Origin: Thereva unica
Taxonomy: Eukaryota > Arthropoda > Insecta > Diptera > Therevidae
Length of the DNA stretch: 64,000 nt
Assembly: GCA_949987705.1 (NCBI GenBank)
Contig: OX465283.1
Span: forward strand, 78,191,720 to 78,255,719
Direction of reading: 5' to 3'
The notes under the pieces were generated by a model that saw only the letters and a program-made list of their open reading frames with translations, ran no database searches and was not told where the DNA came from. Below are positions 25,280-36,364 of the stretch, one piece after another. Position numbers and translations under genes: made by a program. How positions within the stretch are numbered: the stretch's first letter is position 1; every line of letters begins with the position of its first letter.

Positions 25280-27905
25280 AAACGTAAAAATGACCGTTAC
25301 TATTTTTAAATACGTAAGAGCAGCTTCTTCGGCTTACGGCACCGAAGTTAAGTCCTTTCCTTGCCACCTTTTTATCATTGAAAAATCGCTTACTACACAT
25401 TCTCATCGGGAGCAGAAGTTTCTTTGGTGCCCAAAAAACTCTTTCCAAAACATAAAGTCTAATCTGACTTTTGTTTAGCATCAGCCAGTGATTCACCCAC
25501 CAATTCGCATTTTTCGATTACAGCACTCACCATATATTTAAATCTCGGTCGTACATTTTATCACATCTTCATTGTGGCAGCAGTAGACAACGCGATTATA
25601 GCAGCTGATTTTCTCTACAAATACGACTTATCAGTAAACATTCGCAAGAGGAAACTGATACAAAATCAAACTTCCCTATCGGTAGACGGTATTTGTCGTC
25701 GTGTCGATTCTTACTCGCCCAAACTTTTTTCTCTGAACGGAGAATTCGGAATGATATTAAATCAAATTCCTTCCTTAAAACCCCCATCCCATCATTCCTT
25801 AAAACTTCCATCAGGAGTAAAAAAGACATAATACGGTGCATCACGTCATAACCGAAGGTTCTCTTCCTTGCTCTCGAGCGCGTAGGTTGGCAACTGAAAA
25901 ACTCCAGATAGCCAAAAATGAATTCCAAGCAATGATTTAAATAGGCATATGTCGCGCTTCATTATCATCCTTATCTTCACTATAACATATGCTCCCAAAA
26001 AAGGATCAAAAGGATTGGAGACATTGTGCCGATTTCTGCCGTTTAAGTACGGTTACGGTTTTCGACCGATATTTCTCCAAGATTGATCTGATGATATTTG
26101 GTCGGAAGCAAAACGGCAGAGGAACATAGATAACACTTACATTCGCTCTTTACCCGCCTCAATCAATACGGTTTATCAGTCAACACTCAGACATGTATTT
26201 TCGGAGTCGATACCATCGATTTCCTGGGGCATATAATCTCCCGCCATGGAAGATCGCCCTCAAAAAACAGGGTTTTGGCAAAAAGTGATTTCCCAAATCC
26301 TACAAGTGTGAAACAGCTTCAACGGATTCCTCGGAATGGTAAACTTTTACCACCATTTTATACCACTTAGACAAAATAGCTTCATCTCTATTGGGGGCCT
26401 CGGTAGCCTAGGGAGTAAGGCGCTTGGCTACTATCCCAGAGGTCCCGGGTTCGATTCCCGGCCAAGCCCCACGGTCTTTCGCCTTTTCCAATTTCCCACC
26501 TTCATAACTTCCCTTCTTTCTTCTTCCCTCTTTACATTCCTGATTCCTCTTGTCATAGCCTTCCTTAGCCCTTCCCCGCTCCGCCAAAGCGCATGTCATC
26601 GGTTGGTTGATGAGACTCAACTCGTTTCAGGAGGCATAACACTCCAGCGAGCTGTTTCTCGATGCCCCGATGCCAAAGTCGCAATAGTAATGGTTGGAAG
26701 TAGGTGGACTGAAAAATATCGCGGGTAGGTTGTGGCAGTTCCTTCCTTCCCCGACTAGAGCTGCTGTTCGACATTGCACTCTACTCTATATGAAAAAAAT
26801 AGATTGTCGACAGTATAAAGGGGCTTCCCTGAGACTCTAGTCTTACACATAAAAAAAAACGACTTATTGAAGTCTAACACGAAGCAGACCAAAAAACAGG
26901 AATTCTGTTGGGCAAAGGATCCTGAAAAGTTGTTTAAAGAAATTAAAGGTAGTCTGGCCAAACACACTTTTATGCCATCCGACACCCAAAGCTGACATCA
27001 GTTTGTGTACAGACGCATCCAACCATGCCGCGGTATTACAACAATCCGAACATGGCCAATGGAAACCGCTCGCTTTCCATTCAAAAAGACTACATATTGC
27101 AGAAAATAATACTGAAGAAAGATATTTCACGATTTTTACAGACCACAGCCATCTTTGTAAATCAGAAAACTCTCCACGGTAAGCTAAGTTTAATAGCCCC
27201 ATTTACCAAAGACATCAGACATATCAAAGGCCCCCTGAACATGATGTTAGACACTTTTTCAAGAGCCTTCGTAGACGCTGTGAACTCTGCTGAAAATTGC
27301 CCATCCAGACGCTAGCTGGTCATCAAAAGTTAGATCGAGAGTTCGAGTTTTGTACAACGCGGAAACTTCGAAAAAGTACATGTTTTAACACAAGAAAAGC
27401 TTCATACCAATAGAAGATGCAGAAATTTGGTTCGTATTAAAACCATACATCAACTTTCTCATCCTCATAACAAAATACTTCTGACCCAGAATGAACCAGG
27501 ATTGTAACCCGTGTACAAATACTTGTATTTGGTGTCAAAAATCAAAGATAAATAAGCACACACGGTCCCAACATGGACAATTTGAGGTACAGAATGCGAG
27601 GTTCCAAAACGTCAATATAGTTAATGTCGGACCTCTACCACAATCCCAAGGCCAAACTTATCTCTTAACCCTAAGAGACCGCTTCTCTCGCTGGCTAGAG
27701 GCAAGCCCCTTAAGGAATATTCTTGAAGCATCATCGCAAACGCCTTTCTACACTCCTGGGTCGCACGTTTGGGGTACCAAGAACGCTTACCACGGATCAA
27801 GGTACCCAATTTTAGTTCGAATTATTCAAAGAGCTTACTAAACTTTTCGGTTGTCACAAAATAAAAACTACACTTACAATCCCCAATGTAATGGTTTCAA
27901 CTCAA
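25280..27905 (+). pseudogene. Ty3/gypsy-type LTR retrotransposon pol remnant
   Basis: The domains lie in the normal order but are broken by stops and frameshifts. The protease end reads SSAYGTEVKSF near 25330 and AADFLYKYDLSVNIRKRKL near 25604. The RT part includes HHVITEGSLPCSRARRL (25835), SKIDL (26070), and GVDTIDFLGHIISRHGRSP then PTSVKQLQR (26203-26325). After the SINE insert, KDPEKLFKEIKGSLAKHTF and then LCTDASN and PLAFHSKRLH mark the RNase H region (26919-27100), with IFTDHS near 27135. The integrase region has CIWCQKSKINKHTRSQHG, VGPLPQSQGQTYLL and RDRFSRWLEA (27530-27710), and ends near GCHKIKT (27850). No LTRs or env-like frame are visible. It lies in the sima intron in the same orientation as the gene. 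Confidence 0.88.
26394..26859 (+). mobile_element. tRNA-derived SINE inserted in the gypsy pol
   Basis: The 5' head (26394-26471) looks like a tRNA gene. It has an A-box-like TAGCCTAGGGAG, a perfect B box GGTTCGATTCC inside a CCGGG/CCCGG T-stem, and a terminal GCCCCA that pairs with the leading GGGG. The anticodon stem is degenerate, so it is not a functional tRNA. A body rich in pyrimidine follows, and it ends in an A-tail (26851-26859). Flanks share an imperfect CT-TATTG, consistent with a target duplication. The gypsy frame reads LH on the left and LLKSNTK on the right, as expected for one interrupted protein. The 3' part resembles LINE 3' ends in this window. Confidence 0.82.
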
Positions 27906-28639
27906 CTATATAGAAAGTCCGCATTGACATAACTAATTCATTTTTGTAATTTTTGATTGTAAACTCGTTCGTAAGTTATATCACTTGTATCGTCTAATTG
28001 AAAAACTAAACAAGAAAACAACATTCCAAACTTTCTTCATATACGACATTTTGGGTTCTGAAAATGACATATTCGTATAATATTTGTTGATGTATTAGAA
28101 TATGAGAATGTCGCAACCAACTTGCTGTTACATAGTAATGAATGAAACTGCAGCATTGTTCAAATGTATTCTAGCAAATTTATAATTTAAAATGTAGTCA
28201 CAAAATATTCACCATTTTCCCTCAGTTTGCTCCATTTCCTACCTACCTTATCTGGAACAACTAAAAATATGCATGCATGTTGTATGTAAGTAAAGTTTGA
28301 GCCAAGCCCATGTTTTTACTAAACGCATAATTTATGTACAAGCAACGCTATATTTATTTTAAATATATGCACGACGAACCATCTTTAGATATATTTATAT
28401 CATATTTTTTATTGCTCAGTTTCGTTCACCAGAGAATATTTATCCCAGATTAAAAACAAAGTTATTAAACAAATTTCTCCTCTTCCCCAGCGCCTATTAT
28501 GGCCTTTTAAACAATATTATTCTAATCAGAATTATTTTTTTCTTTGTTTTCTGTATTCTCAGCATATTTATATCTTCAAACGAATCCCTACCACATCCCT
28601 CTTCAGCCCTTGCTATTATGTAGCATTTATAGGCTCTTT
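27906..28639. other. No recognisable gene or element
   Basis: AT-rich intron sequence without recognisable frames or inverted repeats. Confidence 0.4.
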
Positions 28640-29015
28640 TGATCCTATCTAGCAATTCTAGTATTTATTTGTAGCCTTAGAAATATTAAATTACGAGTTT
28701 GTACTCCATAAAACTTACAATCAGCAATTTTTAACTCATATGATCCAGCTGTGTCAATATATTTCGTCATATTTAAGAATGTGGTCTTTGATTGACTTTT
28801 CTTAATTTGTAATACAAAGTTATTGTCTTCCCACTCTTGCATGTCTCACGCAATTATTATTACCTCCATTACTTTTGCTGATTTGTTGAATATAGCTCCT
28901 GTTTGGCATATTTTTATTACACTTTCTACAGCTGGGTGGAAAAGTTATGCTGACAGTGTATCACCTTGTCTTGCTTCATATTCAATGTTATACTTATTAG
29001 TTAGTTTACTGCCCA
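28640..29015 (-). pseudogene. LINE remnant, RT palm and thumb
   Basis: On the minus strand, YNIEYEARQGDTLSA near 28995 is the R.GD.LS.LLF motif of LINE reverse transcriptases. It is followed by LFHPAVESVIKICQTGAIFN and then, after a break, QSKTTFLNMTKY and YELKIADCKFYGVQ. These match the family of the + strand copy at 21291 (LLFYIVV.KVLRKAG and so on). The YADD motif has decayed to IIIA.DMQEW. A short copy of the TATGCTGACAGTGTATCACC stretch recurs at 30572. Confidence 0.75.
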
Positions 29016-29439
29016 TTTTATGATCATGAATGTACTATTATTACTATTGTAGCTCTTTACCTTGATCAGGGTAAAGCGAGATTGCCTTTCGGCCCCTTTG
29101 GTCAACGCTTTCACATTACATAAACTGTATTTCAGTTAGTCTTCTGTAATAATATAGAATAAGAATAAGAAATCTGTGAGTTCAAAATAATTGTGACTGT
29201 CGATTTGACTATTGCATCCGGCTATTGTATTCGACTATCGGCTCAGACCGAAAACTTGAACCGATCGCCGTAGGAAAGCGAGTGGACATTTTTTTTTATA
29301 ATGCCAATTGAGTCGCTATTCTGATAGCTTAGGTTAGTTTTTCACTCTGAACGGACTGGTGCGAAACAGTCTGTAATTATCTGTCATACCGAAATTTTTT
29401 GAATCGATCATTTATTCTGCAATCGTACCTATCTGCAAG
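29016..29439. other. No recognisable gene or element
   Basis: Includes a GAATAAGAATAAG tail-like microrepeat near 29157 that may be the 3' end of a retroelement. Nothing else can be named. Confidence 0.35.
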
Positions 29440-29660
29440 AAGCTTATCTCAATGAAGCAACATCTTTCTTCCAGGTCGTTCCACTACCACCAGTTTTCTT
29501 CAGTTGCCAAACTGACTGTTTTTACATTGATTTTTGTAAAGCATTTGACAAACTCTCCCACTCCATTATAATTCTCAAACTAAGAAAGTTAGGCTTTCCG
29601 CAAGCCCTTCTACTATGGTTCTAGCCTTACTTAGCTGACAGGACCTTCTTCTTTAACGAC
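29440..29660 (+). pseudogene. LINE remnant, short RT fragment
   Basis: The + strand reads FHIDFCKAFDKLSHSIII then LRKLGFPQALLLW and PYLADRT (29515-29645), the FxDF.KAFD..H motif and following helix of Jockey/CR1-type reverse transcriptases. A stop interrupts it and nothing else of the domain remains before unrelated sequence begins at about 29655. Confidence 0.7.
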
Positions 29661-29959
29661 TCTACAACCAGGATCTAGTCCTGGCCTCTCGCAACGACTG
29701 TGTCGTTACGGCAAAAGCGGTGCGGCCACATTCCGTCACATCCATACCATAAAAGCAAAAACACTCCAGAAGCGCTTATAGTGCACTTCTGGAGCCGCTC
29801 CATCTCCACAGCGAATTGATTTGATTTGACAAAATGCGACTCCATAGCAAAACAACCTCCAATACTCAAAATACGAAGCCACATCACTCCTACATTGAAC
29901 GGCACAAATGTTGCTCGTTCCGTTATAATTATTTTTTCCGGGTGAGGTTATTACACTCA
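29661..29959. other. Unassigned insert between LINE pieces
   Basis: About 300 bases of mixed composition between an RT fragment and a dispersed repeat. It contains a short inverted pair (AGAAGCGCTTATAGTGCACTTCT near 29770) but no clear element borders. Confidence 0.3.
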
Positions 29960-30145
29960 CGCTAACCTTACTTGGAAGGGACTAGCCCGATCATATTAAC
30001 CTATCCTCTCTCATAGGATAATTACCACTGGCCACCGCTAGGAGGTTATGATCGCACTTCCATTAGTCCGAAATAGTTGCGGCATGTGCATGTTATGCTA
30101 CATGTTATTCCTATTCCGCTGATGACTGACCATCGTGCTATAATA
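29960..30145. repeat. Dispersed repeat copy, related to 13555-13735
   Basis: It shares the CCGATCATATTA start, an internal GAGGTTATGATCGCACTTCC-like block and a TGACTGACCAT end with the copy near 13.6 kb. Both lie close to remnants of the same LINE family, so it may be part of that family's 3' region. Confidence 0.55.
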
Positions 30146-30269
30146 TAAGGCATAATAAACAGCAACAAAGAATTGTATGTTCTTAATAAATTGTATTTTT
30201 CACTAAATTATATCTATTATAACACACTATTGTATATCATCTTTCTCTTATTATGTAGTTCATATTCAA

Positions 30270-30560
30270 CAAGATATGAATTCGTTTGCAAATAGAACAA
30301 CTCGACTGTGGAATAATCTCTCGCAGTCAGTATTTCCGAGCTCCTACAACATCCAAGAGTTCAGACGCAGGGTTCATCGCCACCTTCTTCAAACCCCCCT
30401 TCGAACCTTCATAACCCTTAACCTATTTCCCTCCCCCCGTACTAAGCTTGCTGTTTGACATTGCATCATGAAGACAAACGACATGACGGACTAGTAGTAC
30501 AAAGGGTGATTCCTGAGCTTAGCAGCAGTTCAAAAGGGCGGACTTGGCTGCATGTGGCTT
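30270..30560 (+). pseudogene. LINE 3' end, same family as 44486-46195
   Basis: The frame from 30276 reads NRTTRLWNNLSQSVFPSSYN and then FRRRVHRHLLQTP. It is nearly identical to the C-terminus of the LINE at 45340-45400 (NRTTRLWNNLSQSVFPNSYN). The 3' untranslated part shares GACATTGCA, CGACATGACGGACT and the GTACAAAGGG motif with that copy. This piece is valuable because it preserves the empty target site for the 597-bp element inserted in the other copy. Confidence 0.85.
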
Positions 30561-31109
30561 AAGGTACTAAAGCTATGCTGACAGTGTATCACCTTGATAT
30601 ATAATAAATCAAGTGGTCAAATCTGCTCCCTGTCATAGTTCTTCGGCGGGTCCTTACAGCAATTCTCTTCCTGCTCTGTCGCTGTATTAATTGGATGGAG
30701 ACCCGGTGGAATATAATCGCATGTTGGCGTTGACACTTCTTTCAATCGTCTTTCTTCTATCCTTTCGGCTATAGATTGCTGTCTGACTCTGACTATATAA
30801 CAGACACTAAAAAATGATAGAACCGTCTATATTTTTTCGATTGCATTACGAAATATTACATAATTATTATTTAGCATAAAAACTGAGTTTCGTCATAAAC
30901 ATTTTGTCGACAGTTAGACACTTCCGGGCACTTAGCCACTTCCGCAATTAGGCTGCAAAACTCAAATTTATTCATTAATTAATAAAATGATTAGTAAATT
31001 AAAAAAAACGATTATTTTTTTCTAATGTTGCCAGTGAAATTCAAACAATAAATGCATTTTGTTGCGAAAATAAATTGCATTGTACATCATATGTAAAGTT
31101 ATATCTTAT
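30561..31109. other. No recognisable gene or element
   Basis: Apart from a 22-base stretch shared with the LINE remnant near 28948 (at 30572), I see nothing to name. The last 250 bases are very AT-rich. Confidence 0.35.
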
Positions 31110-31974
31110 ATATTAATAGGCAAACAAAAAGTTTGTACACGCTAAGGCTTTTTTGTTCGTGGACCGAATTCGTTTAAATTTTCAGAAAATGTTCTTTTTA
31201 TGACATAGTTTTGTAATAAGGAATTTCAACGAAATCGATTCACGAATAAAAAAGTTATAGCGATTTTAATTTTTCGGATTTTAAAAAGCCGTTGGAAAAT
31301 TTGAATTTTTTGTGAGCATCAACGTAGAGCTGAGTAGCCTACGATTGACACAAATGCCGTTTCAGTGCAGTGAAGCGAATGAGAAACAGAGAAAAACAAG
31401 CGTTTGTGTGGATTTTTGGCGGCATAATTGACATAAAAAAACTCGGTCATTTTGTGCGTGCATTATTTATACTCTTTTGTGTATAGTATTATTGAGTTGT
31501 ATTGTGTAAGGCGCTACCGTTCGTTTTTTGGCGAATGCCTTTAGAAATTGTAATTGATTCATTTAAGTGTGTTTTGAATGTTATTCTGCGTAATTTTTAT
31601 TCGTTTTCGTATGGTTCTCGGAATCTGAGTTGTATTTTTGTCATTCCAAACAGTTAACTGCGAATTTTGAGTGCAATTTATCGGTGAGTACTTACGTTTT
31701 TTTCCGCGTTTTCTTTTCGAAATGCCAAGACAACGACGGGGACGCTCGAATGTCGATTTTAGATCCCTTCGCGAAAATACTAGAAGTCGCGTTAGAAATT
31801 TACGTAGTGCTAATGAAATGAATGTTGAAAATAATGAATTGAATAGTGGTGTGAATGAAATGAATGTTGATGTTGTGGTTCTTTTAATATGAGTTGTCAT
31901 TTTTGTCGTGCCAAACATTTTCTGACTGAAGTAACTTTACGTAATACTGAGGCATTTTCTTTGTCTTGTCATAA

Positions 31975-32514
31975 CCCAGCAAACAATTCTTATCTTCCGG
32001 AATACAGAAAGCAATTCGCCATCGAAGATATCTCTATCTTCTGGGATATCGTCTTGACTGCACCGGAAGATAGTTTCGTTGGGAGAAAATGGTCCGCCAA
32101 TGCGATACCCCCAGAAGAGATCCATGCGTAACAACAAGGCAATAATAATGCGAATTGCGGGAGGGAGAAGAAAGCGAATTGAGGAACTATCGCCGAAGGG
32201 AATTGTTTTCGTATCGCGTGGAGGATAAGAATTCGATACGATACGATTCGATACGAATTCTTATCCTCCACGCGATACGAAAACAATTCCCTTCGGCGAT
32301 AGTTCCTCAATTCGCTTTCTTCTCCCTCCCGCAATTCGCATTATTATTGCCTTGTTGTTACGCATGGATCTCTTCTGGAGGTATCGCATTGGCGGACCAT
32401 TTTCTCCCAACGAAACTATCTTCCGGTGCAGTCAAGACGATATCCCAGAAGATAGAGATATCTTCGATGGCGAATCGCTTTCTGTATTCCGGAAGATAAG
32501 AATTGTTTGCTGGG
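31975..32514. repeat. 540-bp near-perfect palindrome
   Basis: Positions x and 64489-x pair along the whole length without net gaps. I found only a few mismatches (for example near 32007 and 32109). The two arms of about 260 bases meet around a short AT/CG-rich centre (GATACGATACGATTCG, about 32234-32250). Both arms encode the same 114-residue frame on opposite strands, an artefact of the symmetry. Such high arm identity implies a recent foldback event or arm-to-arm gene conversion. Confidence 0.9.
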
Positions 32515-32619
32515 GAAGAACTTTAACTTTGAAACTCTAACTTTGAAAAATTTGAACTTCGCACGTCAAACGCTATCACCAAAGTGAACGCATTTCCAAA
32601 CAACCGTTATGTTTATGGA

Positions 32620-32930
32620 AAAAGGAAGAGAAGTTTATTGCCAATGCATTACCGATGAAGGGAAAAGGAAGAAAAGTTTTTCGCCAGTGTGATAGAAGGA
32701 AGAGAATCACAAATACATCTTCTTTCTGATATTTTAGCAATGCATATACATCGTTTTCTTATTGAAGGGAAGAAAAAACAGGGATAACATGTCATTAAGA
32801 GGAAGAAAAGTTTATCGCCACTGTGTCGCAACTGTGTTAGAAGGAAGAAAAGCATAAATATTTCTTCTTTCTGATATATTCGCAATAGAATGACATCGTT
32901 TTCTTATCGTAAGGAGGAGAAAACGAGAAT
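32620..32930 (+). repeat. Degenerate tandem duplication, unit about 170 bases
   Basis: Two successive units share AAGGAAGAAAAGTTT, TCGCCA.TGTG, TAGAAGGAAGA, a TCTTCTTTCTGATAT block, GCAAT and CATCGTTTTCTTAT in the same order. It lies in the right half of the insert in the Helentron. Confidence 0.6.
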
Positions 32931-33420
32931 AAATATCTCCCTTTTCTTCCTATTATCACTAGAACGAATTGAATTCTTTTCGAATTATTATCGTCCTTAC
33001 AATATCATTCAGAATATAAAAATATAACAAAATTACGATAAATTTTACATCCGGACGATATCGCTTTGTTACGCTCTTTTATCGTGCGATAAATTTTACA
33101 CCAAATTGTTTGCTGGGAAAGGCAAAGTTAATCTACCTCCACTTTCTCAAAATTACTTTTTCAATAATTTTTTTGAAGGTTTAACTTCAAATGAAAGTGG
33201 TAATAAAAATCGTTCTAAAATTTTTTTTGCAAATATTCGTTCGTATAATGCAGCCTTTGCAATGATTAGCTCTGAGTGTAATTTGTTAAATGACACTGTA
33301 AATGGCATTTATCATTTTACCACATAGCCAAGCAAGACGTCATGGATGCGATTAAAAAAATCCTGAGAAATTTTAGATGCTCTGGAGCGACAATGGAAAT
33401 GTTTCATAGTAATTAAAAAT

Positions 33421-35096
33421 TCGCCATTGCGAATAATTTTTTTTCTTTAAATAACAATATTTAAATTGAATTTAAATTCGAACAAATCGTGAATTTTATA
33501 TATTTATTGTTTTTGTGACCGAATTTCGGTAACCGGCATCCCAACTAGTTATTCTAATTTTGTGAACTCTTTAAATGGAAACTCGGAATGATATTATAGG
33601 AGTAATTTCTGTAATATTAGTAAAGTTGGGTTTTAGTCATCTTTGTGCTGTTATGAATAACGCTGTAAAAAAGTCTTAAAATCCAGAGCTTTCTGTTAAA
33701 TGATATGTTTTTGATTTTATTTTTAACTGAACCTTCAGTAGTCATGCAACGAAAATTTTGTTACTTTCAGATTTTTCGGTATTATGAATGTGTTTACATA
33801 CTCATTACAATATCTGTAAGATTCTAATTTATCATAGGAAAAGCGGATACAAAAAGAGTGGCGACCATATTTTCTTAGGACGAGGAATGTTGTTGAATGG
33901 TATATCGAAATGTCAAAATCCGACAAAACAAGTAAATGAGCTATCATTTGTCTCTGATTCGTTGGTAATCAATTATTTGAAACGTACATTTATAGTATAA
34001 TACTACAAACAAATGGTCTCGTCTTTTCACTGCACGTGCCTGCATCTGTTTTCAACTGTAAATATCAATCTTTAATAACAGCTTGCTAATGATAAATCAT
34101 CTTATACTAATCTTATATCTTTTAAATTGCTTTAAAAATATTTGTTTATATTTGTATTTTTTTTTGAAAGCTTCAATCAAGCAATGCTCGATTTGGAGAG
34201 AGTTTTCACATTCAATACAATCTTTAATTATGAATATGGGCAAATAATCAAGTTCTTCTAATGACAGTTAGTAGATGATTGATTGTCTACGTTTCTTATT
34301 GTACAAGCGAAAGTAATTAATAGCAGAAAGACATGATAACAGTAAGCAAAGATCTTTTTTATCTTATCTTTGAATTTTTTTCAGTAATATCCGAATCACC
34401 ATTTGATTTCATTCATACCGGTTTTATTTTTACCGAACTTATGTCATCAAAGCAATACGCGCTAATATTAGGCCAATTATACAAAAACATATAGATTACA
34501 ATTTTGAAATTCCATAAAATTTATGTTTACATATCTAAATTAGAGGTTGAATTTTTTTGAACTAGTAGAAGTTTGTTAAACCATACAAGTTCTGTATTTT
34601 ACTATATCATGGATATTGATAAGAATATTTTTATGATGTTTCCTAAATTCGTTTTTCTCTTTTATATATTTTTTTGATAATAATATGAATTACTTAATGG
34701 CGAATGTTTTTCTATAAGATGTTTTCTGTAAATCAGGTTAATACCTCGCATCATATACTTATTGTAAATTATATTATGTTGGTCAAGTGAAATGTATTTT
34801 TGCCCGTTTTAGATTTGTTTGATGAGTCTCTCAATATGATTAATTATAAAAAGTCTGGGCTCCGCGGAGGGGAACAACTTAATTAACTATTGGATTATTC
34901 AAGTTGTTTTGCAAAACCCAAGAAAATTAATACTTTCGGATTCTGCCGCATTTCGATGTGATATATTTTTAAAAATCAACCAGATCAGGCATTTTTTTTA
35001 ATTTAAGTACTCTTCTTGGCATTTTTCCTATAGTTCAGATCAATCTGAAACCCCAATCAGTATGGTTTTTGTACAGTCAAAGTCTACGCTCAGGTG
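33421..35096. other. No recognisable gene or element
   Basis: AT-rich sequence with two antiparallel 70-codon frames (33735-34000) of no known type. Probably more intron and decayed repeats. Confidence 0.4.
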
Positions 35097-35098
35097 TA

Positions 35099-35219
35099 GG
35101 GCTGCTCGCACACTAGATCAGAATTTGTACGAATTTGTGCGAATTCCGATGAAATAGCATACAATTTCATCAGAATTCGCACAAAACCGTACAAATTCTG
35201 ATGCAGTGTGCGAGCAGCC
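35099..35219. mobile_element. 121-bp hairpin MITE with TA duplication
   Basis: It is almost wholly made of two inverted arms of about 57 bases: GGCTGCTCGCACACT, then ATCAGAATTTGTACG, then TTTGTGCGAATTC and GATGAAAT. TA flanks both ends (35097-35098, 35220-35221). A TA duplication points to Tc1/mariner-type mobilisation, or possibly another TA-specific family. It lies immediately upstream of, and perhaps inside, an older gypsy fragment. Confidence 0.8.
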
Positions 35220-35224
35220 TAACC

Positions 35225-35415
35225 CTTTATACTACCAACACTGGGCTATATACTTATGGCCAGTAGAACAGAAAATGAGCATATCAGTCACCTCGAAGAA
35301 TTATTTAAATGCCTCAATAGCTTCGGCATAACCATGACGCTAAAGAAATGCTATTTTTGGTGAGGGCAGAAATCATGTTTCTAAGCCATCGTATCACAAA
35401 GGATGAAATATTTTC
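35225..35415 (+). pseudogene. Ty3/gypsy-type RT fragment
   Basis: The + strand reads LMASRTENEHISHLEELFKC, then LNSFGITMTLKKCYFW and FLSHRITKDEI. This is the segment just after the YLDD motif in gypsy reverse transcriptases (usually A....EH..HL..VF..L...GL.I...KC.F....FLGH.I...GI). One stop is present. It is in the same orientation as the longer gypsy remnant at 25.3-27.9 kb and could be from the same family. Confidence 0.75.
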
Positions 35416-35632
35416 TTCGGCTGAGCTCGTTGATCTCGCTCCGCCAACTTATATTTGATTTATTTCTAATTTGACCTAAATGGGGTACTAAATGAACACA
35501 GTTGGCTTGATTCTTTTGATTTGCCAATATTCGTCTTTCAAGTCATATAGATTTGTTAGCTAATTTAGCTGTTAGCTCTTTGAAAGATGCTGTTAGCTCG
35601 TTTGAAGAATGTTTTAATGGCTTAAGGCTGTG

Positions 35633-36317
35633 ACACAATGGTGGTTTCGGCTTCGGATTTGAAAGCGGTATTTAAGTGCTGAAGTGTTGAATTATAGAAT
35701 CGAAGGGGAATCGAATCGTCTTCACTTTGATTCGGCATTCGTCTTCGTCTTGCAAGTCGTAGAAAGTCGTCAACCAGAAATGTTTTTGAAAATATTTAGA
35801 ATGAGTTTTAGATGTTTCAATGACTTCGCGTTGCCCCTTTGTTAAAAATTTCAATATGACACCAACCGGAACGGAAGGTAGATTGTAAGGCTATTGCTAT
35901 ATATACATCAATACCTCGCTTTGCGTCGTTCCGATTTGCGTCGTTTTTGAAGTTGCGTCGTTTTCGCAGTTCCATCGTTTATAAATTTTCGTGGTTTCAG
36001 GGTTACGTCTTTAATATTTCTATTTGCTTTGCTAAATTTTATATAAAGGAGATTTCTCTTATCTTATTATGAATTAAAGTTTTTGTTGTACCATTGTATA
36101 TTTGTAACATATTTTCATTATTAATAAAACTTAGATTTTTTTCATGAAATATACTATTCTAGTACCCAACTGTAGAAATATGCATACGAAAAATGATTTC
36201 GATTCGGTCAGCTTCACTTCGATTTTCTACGCAGATTAAACCGACGCAGCTTCGAATATCAGATATCAATTGATTGATGCTTCGGCTTTGAAATCGAATC
36301 CGAAGCCGCCACTGTGT
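35633..36317. mobile_element. Inverted-repeat element, about 0.68 kb
   Basis: The left end (ACACAATGGTGGTTTCGGCTTCGGATTTGAAAG, given here in parts as ACACAATGGTGGTTTCGG and CTTCGGATTTGAAAG) matches the complement of the right end, AACACAGTGGCGGCTTCGG followed by ATTTCAAAGCC. CGAAGCC/GGCTTCG and GATTCG motifs fill the subterminal zones. The middle has a run of GCGTCGTT repeats (35934-35990). The target duplication is not clear and no transposase is present. Confidence 0.6.
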
Positions 36318-36364
36318 TAAGAAGTTCTGATTTCGTTACAATTGATTCTGGCAGGCATCACTAT

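Larger units (their letters stand above)
31975..33118. mobile_element. 1,144-bp insert in the Helentron frame, with CCCAGCAAAC ends
   Basis: It begins CCCAGCAAACAATT and ends AATTGTTTGCTGGG. The Helentron reading frame stops at SLSCH on the left and resumes with GKVNLPPL on the right, so the borders are fixed by the host protein. The flanks read CATAA and AAAGGC, compatible with a short AA duplication. The first 540 bp is itself a near-perfect palindrome whose inner end is a third copy of the same terminal motif. The right half is filled with degenerate GGAAGAAAAG repeats. The superfamily is not known. Confidence 0.75.
31110..33420 (+). pseudogene. Helentron-type rolling-circle transposon, N-terminal Rep/helicase part
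   Basis: The coding part starts with MPRQRRGRSNV at 31722. After a frameshift near 31885 it has MSCHFCRAKHF and NTEAFSLSCH, the CxxC zinc-finger segment at the N-terminus of Helitron/Helentron Rep-helicases. After a 1,144-bp insert it resumes at 33119 with GKVNLPPLSQNYF, then FFANIRSYNAAFAMIS and NGIYHF, the expected next blocks (KV.LPPL, NIRSYN.A.AF.S, G..YHF). A weak PEILDALERQW-like reading follows to about 33400. The Rep catalytic HUH region and the helicase are missing. The upstream non-coding stretch from about 31110 is included by inference as 5' element sequence and its edge is uncertain. Confidence 0.8.

Noticed and set aside
25290..25496. Antiparallel frames near 25.3-25.5 kb as separate genes
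   Set aside because: The + strand reading fits the protease region of the gypsy remnant. The minus frame is its shadow.
26394..26471. A functional tRNA gene
   Set aside because: The B box and T-arm are good, but the anticodon stem does not pair well and the acceptor stem is partly mismatched. A non-tRNA body with an A-tail follows, so it is the head of a SINE.
30572..30593. 22-base repeat of the sequence near 28948 as a mobile-element terminus
   Set aside because: It matches part of a decayed LINE RT (the QGDTLS coding segment) and has no paired end or duplication, so it is most likely another relic of the same LINE.
31990..32499. Two 114-residue proteins encoded on opposite strands with the same sequence
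   Set aside because: They are the two arms of a palindrome read in opposite directions. The identity is a consequence of symmetry, not evidence of a gene.
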